NCBI RefSeq assembly: GCF_902779965.1
Contig: NZ_CACZDK010000012.1
Coordinates: 1-64,000, forward strand
Length of the DNA: 64,000 nt
Source: Fibrobacter succinogenes
GTDB lineage: Bacteria > Fibrobacterota > Fibrobacteria > Fibrobacterales > Fibrobacteraceae
Direction of reading: 5' to 3'
Below, piece after piece: positions 8,084 through 15,217 of the stretch. The position numbers and the translations under genes are program-made. Position 1 is the first letter of the stretch; the number at the start of each line of letters is the position of its first letter. Below the pieces are notes generated by a model that saw only the letters and a program-made list of their open reading frames with translations, was not told the DNA's origin and did no database searches.

Positions 8084-9508
8084 CTAGTCCTTGATACACC
8101 GGACCGAGAGTTTCCAATTTTTTTCTGATTTAGCCGGCACAAATGAATCATCCGTATATGCGGTTATCATGTCGATTGCTAAAGAATCGCCCTGTTCTAC
8201 GGAAGTCCAAAACTCCGCCAAAATGCCCTCCAGACCGAAGACTGTATGGGCATTACCCGCAGGAAGAACCGTAAATCCGTATTTATCCAAGTTCACAACT
8301 GGAATAGTATCAACCCTAACAATTTCATCACCCTTTCTTGCAGTTCGATATCGTTTACAAGGCTCCCAACCACTTGTGGATTTGAGGATTTTGCCAGCTT
8401 CATCTTTACCGCCCATAAGGTTTATCAACGTATTCCATTCCGTCGTATCCGGCAAGTGCCAGCCAGAAGGGCATGCAGTCTTCGCCGCCGCCCATGTGTA
8501 ATGACGACCATACTCTTCGCATTTGCTTGGGTTATCATAGAAGCAAAAACTATTTTCCGACTCGTAATTCAAATTCTCGGCCATCCACCACTGCTCATTG
8601 ATTTTTACCGTCTTGTACGTTTGACCATCACGAGAATCCTTGAAGGAGCTACGTTCGACACCCACATCCGAAGGGCCATACCCCTTAACGCAACGAACCG
8701 GATATTTTTCACATGTAGGGCGAATCCACCAAGTCGTATGAGCATCTTCATCACCCCTAACCCACATGGTTATAGCTAGGTCGGTATAAAAATTGCTCGT
8801 CCAGAAATAAGTGTCATCCAAATCAGAAAGTTGCTGAGCCGAAAAACCGAAAGCATCAACACCATTATGGCCTTCTTTCCAGCCGGTCGTAGACTTTAGC
8901 ATTTTACTCGCCACGTCAGACCCTCCAATGGCCTCCATCAAAATCATGTATTCGCATTCACTCGGCAAATGCCAACCGTAAGGGCAAGCATGCATCGCAG
9001 CGGTTTGCTTATAACGGCCCTTTTTGTAACCTTCCATTTCGTAATTCAGGTCATCCACCATCCAAGTCTGTTCACCAATGACAACCGTCTTGTACTTTTT
9101 GCCATCACGAGGGTCGGTCATCGTGCCGTATTCGCACTTATCATCCTTTTCCGTTTTGCACTGCTTAGCGGGCTTTACGGAACTCAAAATACTCGGATCG
9201 GAACACCCCTCTTCACCCGCCAAGCCAAATATCGTTGGTGGCAAGCACATTTCTTCGTCATCATCCCAATCGTCCGCAGACGAGGACTTTGCACTTGAAG
9301 AGGACTTCGCCGTGATACTGCTAGATTTCGAGCTGTCCTTTTTACTGCTGCTGGACACCGGTTCGTCAGAATCGGCTCTGCTGCCGCTATCGTCACCGCA
9401 AGCAGCGAGAAGAAAAACACAGGATAAAATTGCAAGGCCCTTCGACAGGCACTTCGGCAGGCTCAGTGTCCCACTCAGGGACCTTTTCATAACACTAATC
9501 TTTTTCAT
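8084..9508 (-). CDS. Lipoprotein with two Fib_succ_major (TIGR02145) domains
   Basis: A 474-aa predicted lipoprotein. The start at 9508 has GGAGAGG 6 nt upstream. The signal peptide is unusually long (lipobox LAAC near residue 37) because a dispersed repeat at 9436-9483 encodes SLSGTLSLPKCLSKGLA inside it. A Ser/Lys-rich linker (about residues 45-75) follows, then two Fib_succ_major domains. The first shows KTVVIGEQTWMVDDLNYEM and CPYGWHLPSECEYM; the second KTVKINEQWWMAENLNYES and CPSGWHLPDTTEWNTL. Each ends in a (P/S)VRC motif. It is monocistronic with its own terminator. Surface exposure is inferred from the lipid anchor and the linker. Biochemical role unknown. Confidence 0.85.
   Translation of the reverse strand: MKKISVMKRSLSGTLSLPKCLSKGLAILSCVFLLAACGDDSGSRADSDEPVSSSSKKDSSKSSSITAKSSSSAKSSSADDWDDDEEMCLPPTIFGLAGEEGCSDPSILSSVKPAKQCKTEKDDKCEYGTMTDPRDGKKYKTVVIGEQTWMVDDLNYEMEGYKKGRYKQTAAMHACPYGWHLPSECEYMILMEAIGGSDVASKMLKSTTGWKEGHNGVDAFGFSAQQLSDLDDTYFWTSNFYTDLAITMWVRGDEDAHTTWWIRPTCEKYPVRCVKGYGPSDVGVERSSFKDSRDGQTYKTVKINEQWWMAENLNYESENSFCFYDNPSKCEEYGRHYTWAAAKTACPSGWHLPDTTEWNTLINLMGGKDEAGKILKSTSGWEPCKRYRTARKGDEIVRVDTIPVVNLDKYGFTVLPAGNAHTVFGLEGILAEFWTSVEQGDSLAIDMITAYTDDSFVPAKSEKNWKLSVRCIKD
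9436..9483. repeat. Dispersed repeat inside a signal-peptide coding region
   Basis: CCTTCGACAGGCACTTCGGC followed by AGGCTCAGTG and TCCC is a CTTCGACAGG/GGCTCAGTG element of the kind usually found between genes. Here it lies in frame between the first Met codons and the hydrophobic core of the lipoprotein signal peptide. Confidence 0.55.
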
Positions 9509-9615
9509 CAAATCCTCTCCAAGGAACAAATTAAAGCATTTGGTTTAATGTAAGAAAAGAAAACGCAAATGTCAAAAAGTTCACCATCAACTTTTGATAA
9601 TTAAGCTTATTTTAT

Positions 9616-9644
9616 AAAAAAAGCCCCCGGACATAGCACGGGGG
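9616..9644 (-). terminator. Intrinsic terminator of the DUF1232 gene
   Basis: On the minus strand CCCCCG/CGGGGG (9-nt loop) is followed by CTTTTTTT. It lies 32 nt beyond the stop at 9676. Confidence 0.8.
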
Positions 9645-9675
9645 ATAGCGTAACATAGCTTTGAAGCGTAAAAGT

Positions 9676-10065
9676 TTATCGCGTTACAAGCGCAATTATT
9701 GCCGTTAAAAGACCGCCGACAGCGACACCAGCAAGAATAATCAACGCGACCATCATCCACTTGACGTATTTCGCCAAACGAACATGCAAAGCAGATTGAT
9801 CTTTTGAAAAATGCTGGTAAGCGTTGAGTGCAGCCATCAAAGTAAAGCCGACATCATCAAGCCAACCAAAAATGGGAATCGCATCAGGAACCACATCAAT
9901 GGGCGACAAGTCGTAAATGACAGCGGCCATCGCAATTACAACAGAAAGCGCCTTCCAAATAACCGGAGATTCGCCCTGTCCTTCCACCTTAACATCCCTT
10001 TTCGTTTGATGCAAATCGTTCACGTTGTGAACTTCGACATCATCATAAACTTTCTCTTGCGGCAT
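9676..10065 (-). CDS. DUF1232 (YkvA-like) membrane protein
   Basis: A 129-aa protein. The central block IYDLSPIDVVPDAIPIFGWL followed by DDVGF is the DUF1232 signature. A hydrophobic segment overlaps it (about 43-62) and a strong transmembrane helix ends the protein (about 108-126, VALIILAGVAVGGLLTAIIA). The first 40 residues are polar and charged, probably cytoplasmic. The ATG has AGAGGA about 9 nt upstream. The family is widespread in bacteria and its function is not established. It stands alone between two terminators. Confidence 0.8.
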   Translation of the reverse strand: MPQEKVYDDVEVHNVNDLHQTKRDVKVEGQGESPVIWKALSVVIAMAAVIYDLSPIDVVPDAIPIFGWLDDVGFTLMAALNAYQHFSKDQSALHVRLAKYVKWMMVALIILAGVAVGGLLTAIIALVTR

Positions 10066-10108
10066 CCAAGCAGTCCTCTATATAAACCAATTACAATTTT
10101 AATATATA

Positions 10109-10140
10109 CAAAAAAGACTACCGAATTTTCGATAGTCTTA
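10109..10140 (-). terminator. Intrinsic terminator serving the DUF1846 gene
   Basis: AAGACTACCGAA/TTCGATAGTCTT (one mismatch) is flanked by A- and T-rich runs. The nearest upstream minus-strand gene ends at 10387, leaving an unusually long 3' UTR of about 250 nt. Confidence 0.65.
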
Positions 10141-10284
10141 AAAATAATTGCGCCGATTAGCCTTTTCTAAAAAATCGGATAAGCGAGCAGAGCAAGGTCA
10201 CAATCACAATCTTGAAACGAAAATAAATTTTCGACAAGATTGGATTGCGACATCCTTCAACGAACAATGGGCAAAGCCCATTTC

Positions 10285-10341
10285 CCGTACTAAAGTACGG
10301 AGTTTCAGTAGCCGCAGACCCCGAAGGCGTACAATAGTACG
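10285..10341. repeat. Paired GTAC palindromes
   Basis: CCGTACTAAAGTACGG (10285-10300) and CGTACAATAGTACG (10328-10341) are two similar inverted repeats 27 nt apart, separated by GTTTCAGTAGCCGCAGACCC-type sequence. A TCGAGAACGCAGCTATGCGAAGC tract follows. It looks like a structured mobile or RNA element rather than a gene. Confidence 0.5.
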
Positions 10342-10386
10342 ACGAGAGGGTCGAGAACGCAGCTATGCGAAGCTTAGACGATTTTG

Positions 10387-11871
10387 TTACCCGTGGTAGA
10401 GTTTGCTCGTCTGGTAATTCGGTTCCGATGTGAGGTTCACGCCCAAACGGCGGAACACGCCAACGTCAACCTGCGAGAGGATTACGCTGGAGTGGACTTC
10501 GCAATGGCGGAGTTCCGGAAGCTTTTCGAGAGCAATCTTGGCGTTGTAATCGGTCAAGGCGCAAACGGAGAGTGCCACGAGAACTTCGTCCATGTGGAGG
10601 CGCGGGTTCTTGTGACCGAGCTGTTTGGTCTTGAGGTTCTGAATCGGTTCAATCACCATCGGAGAGAGCAAGCGGACTTCGTCAGGAATCTTCGCGAGGT
10701 GCTTCAATGCATCGAGCAACGCTGCAGAAGAGGCGCCCAACAACGAAGAGGTCTTGCCCGTAATAATCGTTCCATCGTTCAATTCGATAGCAACTGCCGG
10801 ACCATTCGTTTCTTCAGCCTTCGCCACAGCAGCGACAGCAACCTTGCGGTCCTTCGCACTGATGTGAGCCTGTTCCATCACAAGTTCAAGCTTGTAGACT
10901 TGATCCTTTTCGGCATTGCCCTTGCGGACTTGGCACAAAGTATTGTAATAGCGGCGAACAATTTCGGCGTTGGCGGCTTCGCACACAGCAGCGTCATCAA
11001 CGATGCAGTTGCCAGCCATGTTCACGCCCATGTCCGTCGGGCTCTTGTACGGAGATTCACCGAGAATGCGCGTAAAGAGAGCATTCAGCACCGGGAAAAT
11101 TTCGACGTCGCGATTGTAGTTAATCGTCGTCTGACCGTATGCTTCCAAGTGGAACGGGTCAATCATGTTCACGTCATTCAAGTCGGCAGTAGCGGCTTCA
11201 TAAGCGAGGTTCACCGGATGTTTGAGCGGAATGTTCCAAATCGGGAACGTTTCGAACTTGGCATAACCGGCCTTGACACCGCGCTTATTTTCGTGATAAA
11301 TTTGGGAAAGGCAAACAGCCATCTTTCCACTTCCCGGACCCGGTGCAGTCACCACCACGAGTTCGCGGGAAGTTTCAACAAATTCATTTTTGCCATAACC
11401 ATCATCGCTCACCACGAGCGGAATGTTGCTCGGATAGCCGGCAATCGGATAATGGCGATAGACCTTGAGGCCAAGCGTTTCAAGCTTTTTCTGATAAGCA
11501 ACGGCGCTCGGCTGTTCTTGCCAGCGGGTCAGCACCACGCTACTCACGTAAAGGCCATAACCACGGAAGGCGTCAATCAGGCGAAGAACGTCCTGATCGT
11601 AAGTAATCCCGAGGTCGCCACGAACCTTGTTCTTTTCGATGTCGCCAGCATTGATGGCGATGATGACTTCGGCCTTATCCTTGAGCTTTTCGAGCATGCG
11701 GATCTTGGAATCAGGAGCAAAGCCAGGCAAAACGCGGCTTGCGTGATGATCATCGAATAATTTTCCACCAAATTCAAGATAGAGTTTTCCACCAAATTTA
11801 GAGATACGTTCTTGAATTTTTTCAGATTGAGTTTTTAGATAAGCATCGTTATCAAAACCAACTTTAAACAT
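10387..11871 (-). CDS. DUF1846 family protein
   Basis: A 494-aa protein matching the DUF1846 family along its length, about the family's usual size. Landmarks are MFKVGFDNDAYLKTQSEKI at the N-terminus, YLEFGGKLFDDHHASRVLPG, the nucleotide-loop-like TAPGPGSGKMAVCLSQIYHE, GVNMAGNCIVDD, and HMDEVLVALSVCALTDYNA near the end. The start at 11871 was chosen because the family begins at this MFKVGFD; an upstream in-frame start adds 22 unrelated residues. No clear ribosome site is visible. The family is a soluble protein of uncertain function with a P-loop-like glycine-rich segment. It is transcribed away from the COG2509 gene, from a shared AT-rich promoter region. Confidence 0.88.
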   Translation of the reverse strand: MFKVGFDNDAYLKTQSEKIQERISKFGGKLYLEFGGKLFDDHHASRVLPGFAPDSKIRMLEKLKDKAEVIIAINAGDIEKNKVRGDLGITYDQDVLRLIDAFRGYGLYVSSVVLTRWQEQPSAVAYQKKLETLGLKVYRHYPIAGYPSNIPLVVSDDGYGKNEFVETSRELVVVTAPGPGSGKMAVCLSQIYHENKRGVKAGYAKFETFPIWNIPLKHPVNLAYEAATADLNDVNMIDPFHLEAYGQTTINYNRDVEIFPVLNALFTRILGESPYKSPTDMGVNMAGNCIVDDAAVCEAANAEIVRRYYNTLCQVRKGNAEKDQVYKLELVMEQAHISAKDRKVAVAAVAKAEETNGPAVAIELNDGTIITGKTSSLLGASSAALLDALKHLAKIPDEVRLLSPMVIEPIQNLKTKQLGHKNPRLHMDEVLVALSVCALTDYNAKIALEKLPELRHCEVHSSVILSQVDVGVFRRLGVNLTSEPNYQTSKLYHG

Positions 11872-11978
11872 ATAACAAATACCATTTTGAGAGTTTTCAC
11901 AATTATAAAAAAATGTAAACCACCATCTCAAGTCCAAAAAAATATTTTTTTGCCATATTTCTAAATTTAGCGACGAAC

Positions 11979-13691
11979 ATGTTTACTTACCGCTACAGAG
12001 AACTTGCCGTAGCCCTTGAAAAAAAGGGTGAAGTCCGTTCTGCGCTCGCCAAAACGCTCCGCGTGAATCCCGAAGAAATCTTCAACCTCGAAGTGGAACG
12101 TTTTTCGCTAGATTCCAGGCGCAAAGGGGACTTACGTTGGTCATACAACGTGGTTTTTGACTTGAAGCGGAAAGTTCGCGCCACGGGGAATAACGCACGC
12201 GGGCTCATCGAGTCGAAACGTGAAATTCGCAGTCTTGATGCAGAACCGGGCAAAAGTACGGTTCCCATGGCAAGCCACGTTGATATCATCGGTGCAGGGC
12301 CAAGCGGCTTGTGGGCGGCATTGCATCTATTACGCAAAGGCTTTTTCGTCGACGTTTACGAACAAGGTAAGCAAGTCGAAGAACGATTCCGCGACATCCG
12401 TCGATTCTTTGTAGATCGTAAATTCAACGCCTACAGCAATGTGCTATTTGGCGAAGGCGGTGCAGGCGCATTCAGTGACGGCAAGCTCAACACACGCAGC
12501 AGAAACTTGTTCAGCGAAACAGTCCTCAAGGACATGGTAGAGTTCGGCGTTGACGAAAGCGTCGTGACATTCGCAAAGCCGCACATCGGTACGGACAAAC
12601 TTGTTTTGATGTTACGTAAAATCCGTGCGGAGATCGTTCGCCTTGGCGGGCACATCCATTTTAACACATGCCTTGAAGATATTGAAATTAAGCACGGACG
12701 AATTTGCGCGATCAAGCTGAAAAACGTCATTGCGAGCCCCGGAACAATGTCCGGGATAAACTCCGCGAAGCAATCCAATGCAAGCGCGAACACGGAAATC
12801 GCGGAATCGCATTGGCAACCTTGCGAAGCGCTTGTTCTCGCCGTTGGGCATTCTGCACGCAGCATCTATGAACTGCTCCACGCACGCGGAGTCCAGCTCG
12901 AAAGCAAGGCCTTTGCCATGGGCGTTCGCGTTGAGCACCCGCAAATGCTCATCAACAGGCGCCAGCTCGGCAACGTCGATACAAGAATCACCGGCGCCGC
13001 CGAATATTTCCTCGCCACGCCAACGCTCAGCAAAACTTCGAGCGCTTACAGTTTTTGCATGTGCCCCGGCGGAGTCCTTGTGCCATGTGCATCCGAACCG
13101 GGAACGCTCGCGACAAACGGCATGAGCTACAGCCGCCGCAACGGAGCATTTGCCAACGGAGCCATCGCCGTCCCGATTACCGCAGGCGCCGAAGGATTCG
13201 ACATTCCCTCAAGTGGTTCGCTTTTTGGCGGTCTCGACTTGCAACGAAAAATCGAAACCGATGCCTACAACGTTGGCGGGAAAAATTACGCCGCTCCCGC
13301 GCAAACCATCAAGAACTTCCTCGCCCACCGCGAAGACAAAAACCTTCCGAAATCCACCTACCCTTGCGGACTCGCTCCCAGCAATTTGTGGGATTGGATG
13401 GACAAGACCATTTGCAACAGCCTTGCCGAAGGATTCCAAAACTTCGACCGCAAAATCCCGGGCTTCATCGAACAAGGTTTAATCGTCGCCCCAGAAACGC
13501 GCACCAGCTCGCCACTCCGCATCCCGCGCAACAATGAAACGCTCGAAAGCGTGAACACCCAAGGACTCTTTGTCCTCGGAGAAGGCGCCGGCTACGCCGG
13601 CGGAATCGTCACCAGTGCCGCGGACGGCGTACGCCTTGCACACTACGCGAAAATTGAGAAGATTGTTTCAACGAAACTCCGCACAGATTGA
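11979..13691 (+). CDS. FAD-dependent dehydrogenase (COG2509)
   Basis: A 570-aa cytosolic flavoprotein. Residues 1-100 form the N-terminal domain typical of COG2509 (YRYRELAVALEKKG). The dinucleotide-binding motif VDIIGAGPSGLWAALHLL begins near residue 103, followed by the family motif FGEGGAGAFSDGKLNTRS near 155. The C-terminal FAD contact is LFVLGEGAGYAGGIVTSAADG. COG2509 oxidoreductases have no settled substrate. At about residues 250-268 a tract reading VIASPGTMSGINSAKQSN is encoded by a dispersed GTCATTGCGAG...GAAGCAATCC repeat (12725-12778), in frame. It falls just before the conserved CEALVLAVGHSAR strand, so it probably forms a surface loop. The gene is followed by a 7-bp repeat array and the pseudouridine synthase gene, 54 nt downstream. 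Confidence 0.85.
   Translation: MFTYRYRELAVALEKKGEVRSALAKTLRVNPEEIFNLEVERFSLDSRRKGDLRWSYNVVFDLKRKVRATGNNARGLIESKREIRSLDAEPGKSTVPMASHVDIIGAGPSGLWAALHLLRKGFFVDVYEQGKQVEERFRDIRRFFVDRKFNAYSNVLFGEGGAGAFSDGKLNTRSRNLFSETVLKDMVEFGVDESVVTFAKPHIGTDKLVLMLRKIRAEIVRLGGHIHFNTCLEDIEIKHGRICAIKLKNVIASPGTMSGINSAKQSNASANTEIAESHWQPCEALVLAVGHSARSIYELLHARGVQLESKAFAMGVRVEHPQMLINRRQLGNVDTRITGAAEYFLATPTLSKTSSAYSFCMCPGGVLVPCASEPGTLATNGMSYSRRNGAFANGAIAVPITAGAEGFDIPSSGSLFGGLDLQRKIETDAYNVGGKNYAAPAQTIKNFLAHREDKNLPKSTYPCGLAPSNLWDWMDKTICNSLAEGFQNFDRKIPGFIEQGLIVAPETRTSSPLRIPRNNETLESVNTQGLFVLGEGAGYAGGIVTSAADGVRLAHYAKIEKIVSTKLRTD
12725..12778. repeat. GTCATTGCGAG-type repeat inside the COG2509 gene
   Basis: CGTCATTGCGAGCCCCGGAA, a GTCCGGG arm, and CTCCGCGAAGCAATCC form a palindromic intergenic-type repeat located in the reading frame. 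The host frame stays open across it. Confidence 0.6.
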
Positions 13692-13707
13692 TTTTTATTT
13701 TTCACGT

Positions 13708-13737
13708 TCAACTTCCTACTGTCTACTTCCAACTTCC
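13708..13737. repeat. Heptamer array (T-N4-AG type)
   Basis: Read on the minus strand, the segment divides into 7-bp units TTGGAAG, TAGACAG, TAGGAAG and TTGAACG. It lies in the 54-bp gap between the COG2509 and pseudouridine synthase genes. Confidence 0.6.
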
Positions 13738-13745
13738 GGCCGTTT

Positions 13746-15002
13746 ATGATCACACGTACTATCGATCGCAATTTTGCTAACATGCGCCTTGACCGATTCC
13801 TCCGCAAGGCATTCCCCGAAGAATCACTCTCAGTGTTCTTCGCAGTCATCCGCAAAAAGAAAGTCCGTGTAAACGGCGTTGTCGGCAAGGCAAACCAAAT
13901 GCTCGTCGAAGGCGACGTCGTGAACATTTACGAAAATTTTAAGAGCGTTAGTGAAATAGACGAAAGACGAAAGACGAAAGACGAAAGAGAGACTCAAAGC
14001 GACAATTCAAAGACGAGAGACGAGAGGAGTATAGAAGGGGAAAGCCATCCCCTCGCTTCCGCCGCCGAAGCGGCTCCCGCAACCCCTTCGAGCGGGGCCA
14101 CACCACCTAAAGGTGGCCATGCCCACATAAGTGCTGAAGCACTAAGTGGTCAAAGGCCGCAACGCCCCGACGCAAAAAGCGCAACAGGTTTTGCCAAAAA
14201 CAAATCGACCTGGGGCAAGGCGCTAACAGGTGCCGAAAAGCAGGCGCATTGGGGCGCACACGAACTCGACCTTATCGTGCAAACCGAAGATTACGTCATC
14301 GTAAACAAGCCCTCGGGACTCGCAAGCCAGCCTGGAAGCGGCACGCGCCCCGGCGAAAGCCTCGTGGAATACCTTTGGGAATGGGGACGTAACGAAGGTC
14401 TAGACTTTAAGCCGACCATCGCACACCGCCTCGACCAAGAAACATCCGGCATGATTATTGCGGCGCTTCACGGCGACACGCTCCGCGACTTCACGCGCAT
14501 GATTCGCGAACATGTTGTAGACAAATTCTACTTTGCGCTCGTCAAAGGCAACCTCAAAAAAGACCGCGGTACCATCAACGAATCGCTTTTGCGCACCGAT
14601 AGCGCCAAGGGCAGCAAGATGCTCGTCGGCCAAGATGACGAAAACGCACAAAAAGCCATCACGCATTACCGCGTCAAGCAGCATTACGAAGGCTACGACC
14701 TCGTGAAAATCAAGCTCGAAACGGGCCGCATGCACCAAATTCGTGCACACTTCGCAAGCATTGGGCATCCGCTTTTGGGCGACACGCGCTACGGCGATTT
14801 TGCGCTCAACCGCGAAGTCAAAAAACAATTCGGTCTGAACCGTTTATTCTTGCATAGTTGCCGTCTAGAATTCGACTGGAACGGTGAACACAAAGTCTAT
14901 GACTGTCCGCTCCCCAAAGAACTTCGAAACGTCATCAAGCAGTTAAAACCGATTCGCTACGAGCGCCCTGAAAACAACTTTCAAAAGAGCCGTAGACGAT
15001 AA
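13746..15002 (+). CDS. RluA-family pseudouridine synthase with repeat-derived linker
   Basis: A 418-aa RNA-modifying enzyme of the RluA/RluC/RluD family, which converts uridine to pseudouridine in rRNA or tRNA. Residues 1-60 are an S4 RNA-binding domain (RLDRFLRKAFPEES, KVRVNGVVGKANQML). The catalytic domain begins near 175 (LDLIVQTEDYVIVNKPSGLA) and contains the active-site motif HRLDQETSGMII with the catalytic Asp. GRMHQIRAHFASIGHPLLGD follows. Between them lies an abnormal insert, residues about 70-150: a charged DERRKTKDERETQ stretch encoded by GACGAAA heptamers, then a Pro/Ala/Gly-rich stretch encoded by other repeats. Normal RluA-family linkers are only a few residues. No ribosome site is obvious. 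Target uridine not predictable. Confidence 0.9.
   Translation: MITRTIDRNFANMRLDRFLRKAFPEESLSVFFAVIRKKKVRVNGVVGKANQMLVEGDVVNIYENFKSVSEIDERRKTKDERETQSDNSKTRDERSIEGESHPLASAAEAAPATPSSGATPPKGGHAHISAEALSGQRPQRPDAKSATGFAKNKSTWGKALTGAEKQAHWGAHELDLIVQTEDYVIVNKPSGLASQPGSGTRPGESLVEYLWEWGRNEGLDFKPTIAHRLDQETSGMIIAALHGDTLRDFTRMIREHVVDKFYFALVKGNLKKDRGTINESLLRTDSAKGSKMLVGQDDENAQKAITHYRVKQHYEGYDLVKIKLETGRMHQIRAHFASIGHPLLGDTRYGDFALNREVKKQFGLNRLFLHSCRLEFDWNGEHKVYDCPLPKELRNVIKQLKPIRYERPENNFQKSRRR
13959..14165. repeat. Repeat insertions within the RluA-type gene
   Basis: Four consecutive GACGAAA heptamers (13959-13986) and two GACGAGA units (14012-14025) are followed at about 14040-14165 by palindromic tracts such as CACCACCTAAAGGTGG and AGTGCTGAAGCACT. 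The frame stays open throughout and encodes the hydrophilic linker between the S4 and catalytic domains. Confidence 0.65.
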
Positions 15003-15217
15003 AATGGCGATGCCGCAACAGGGTGCGGCATGACATAAGCAGGCAAAGCCTGTCACCCTGGAACAAACGCAAGTTCAAGAAATAATGGATTCCCTCCGCG
15101 TTGCTCCGAGGACGACGAGTCCGGGCAGGCTCCGGCCGGGAAGGCAACAGCAACGTTAGGCGCGTACTAACGGAATGACACGCAAACCGAGTGTCGCGAC
15201 AGAACATTTATGTTCTG
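15003..15217. repeat. Repeat-rich gap between convergent genes
   Basis: No gene is visible. The segment is a mosaic of short inverted repeats: GATGCCGCAACAGGGTGCGG near 15010, AGGCAAAGCCT near 15042, TGGATTCCCTCCGCG near 15086, and GACAGAACATTTATGTTCTG near 15199. These match the general style of the dispersed palindromes elsewhere in the window. The last hairpin could serve as a terminator, but no T-run follows. Confidence 0.5.

Larger units (their letters stand above)
10066..10386. other. 320-bp gene-free region with terminator and palindromic element
   Basis: No reading frame here looks coding. Low coordinates hold the DUF1232 promoter region and the terminator at 10109-10140. A second weak hairpin (CCGATT/AATCGG) lies at 10153-10177. 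The part nearest the DUF1846 stop, about 10260-10386, is its 3' UTR and contains two palindromes described separately. Confidence 0.6.

Noticed and set aside
4279-9508. A-component toxin gene next to the pore-former
   Set aside because: Neighbours are a papain-like peptidase and a TIGR02145 lipoprotein. No ADP-ribosyltransferase or metalloprotease motif was seen.
10384-11760. 458-codon plus-strand open frame opposite the DUF1846 gene
   Set aside because: The opposite strand has the complete DUF1846 family signature. The plus-strand peptide has no motif and no ribosome site.
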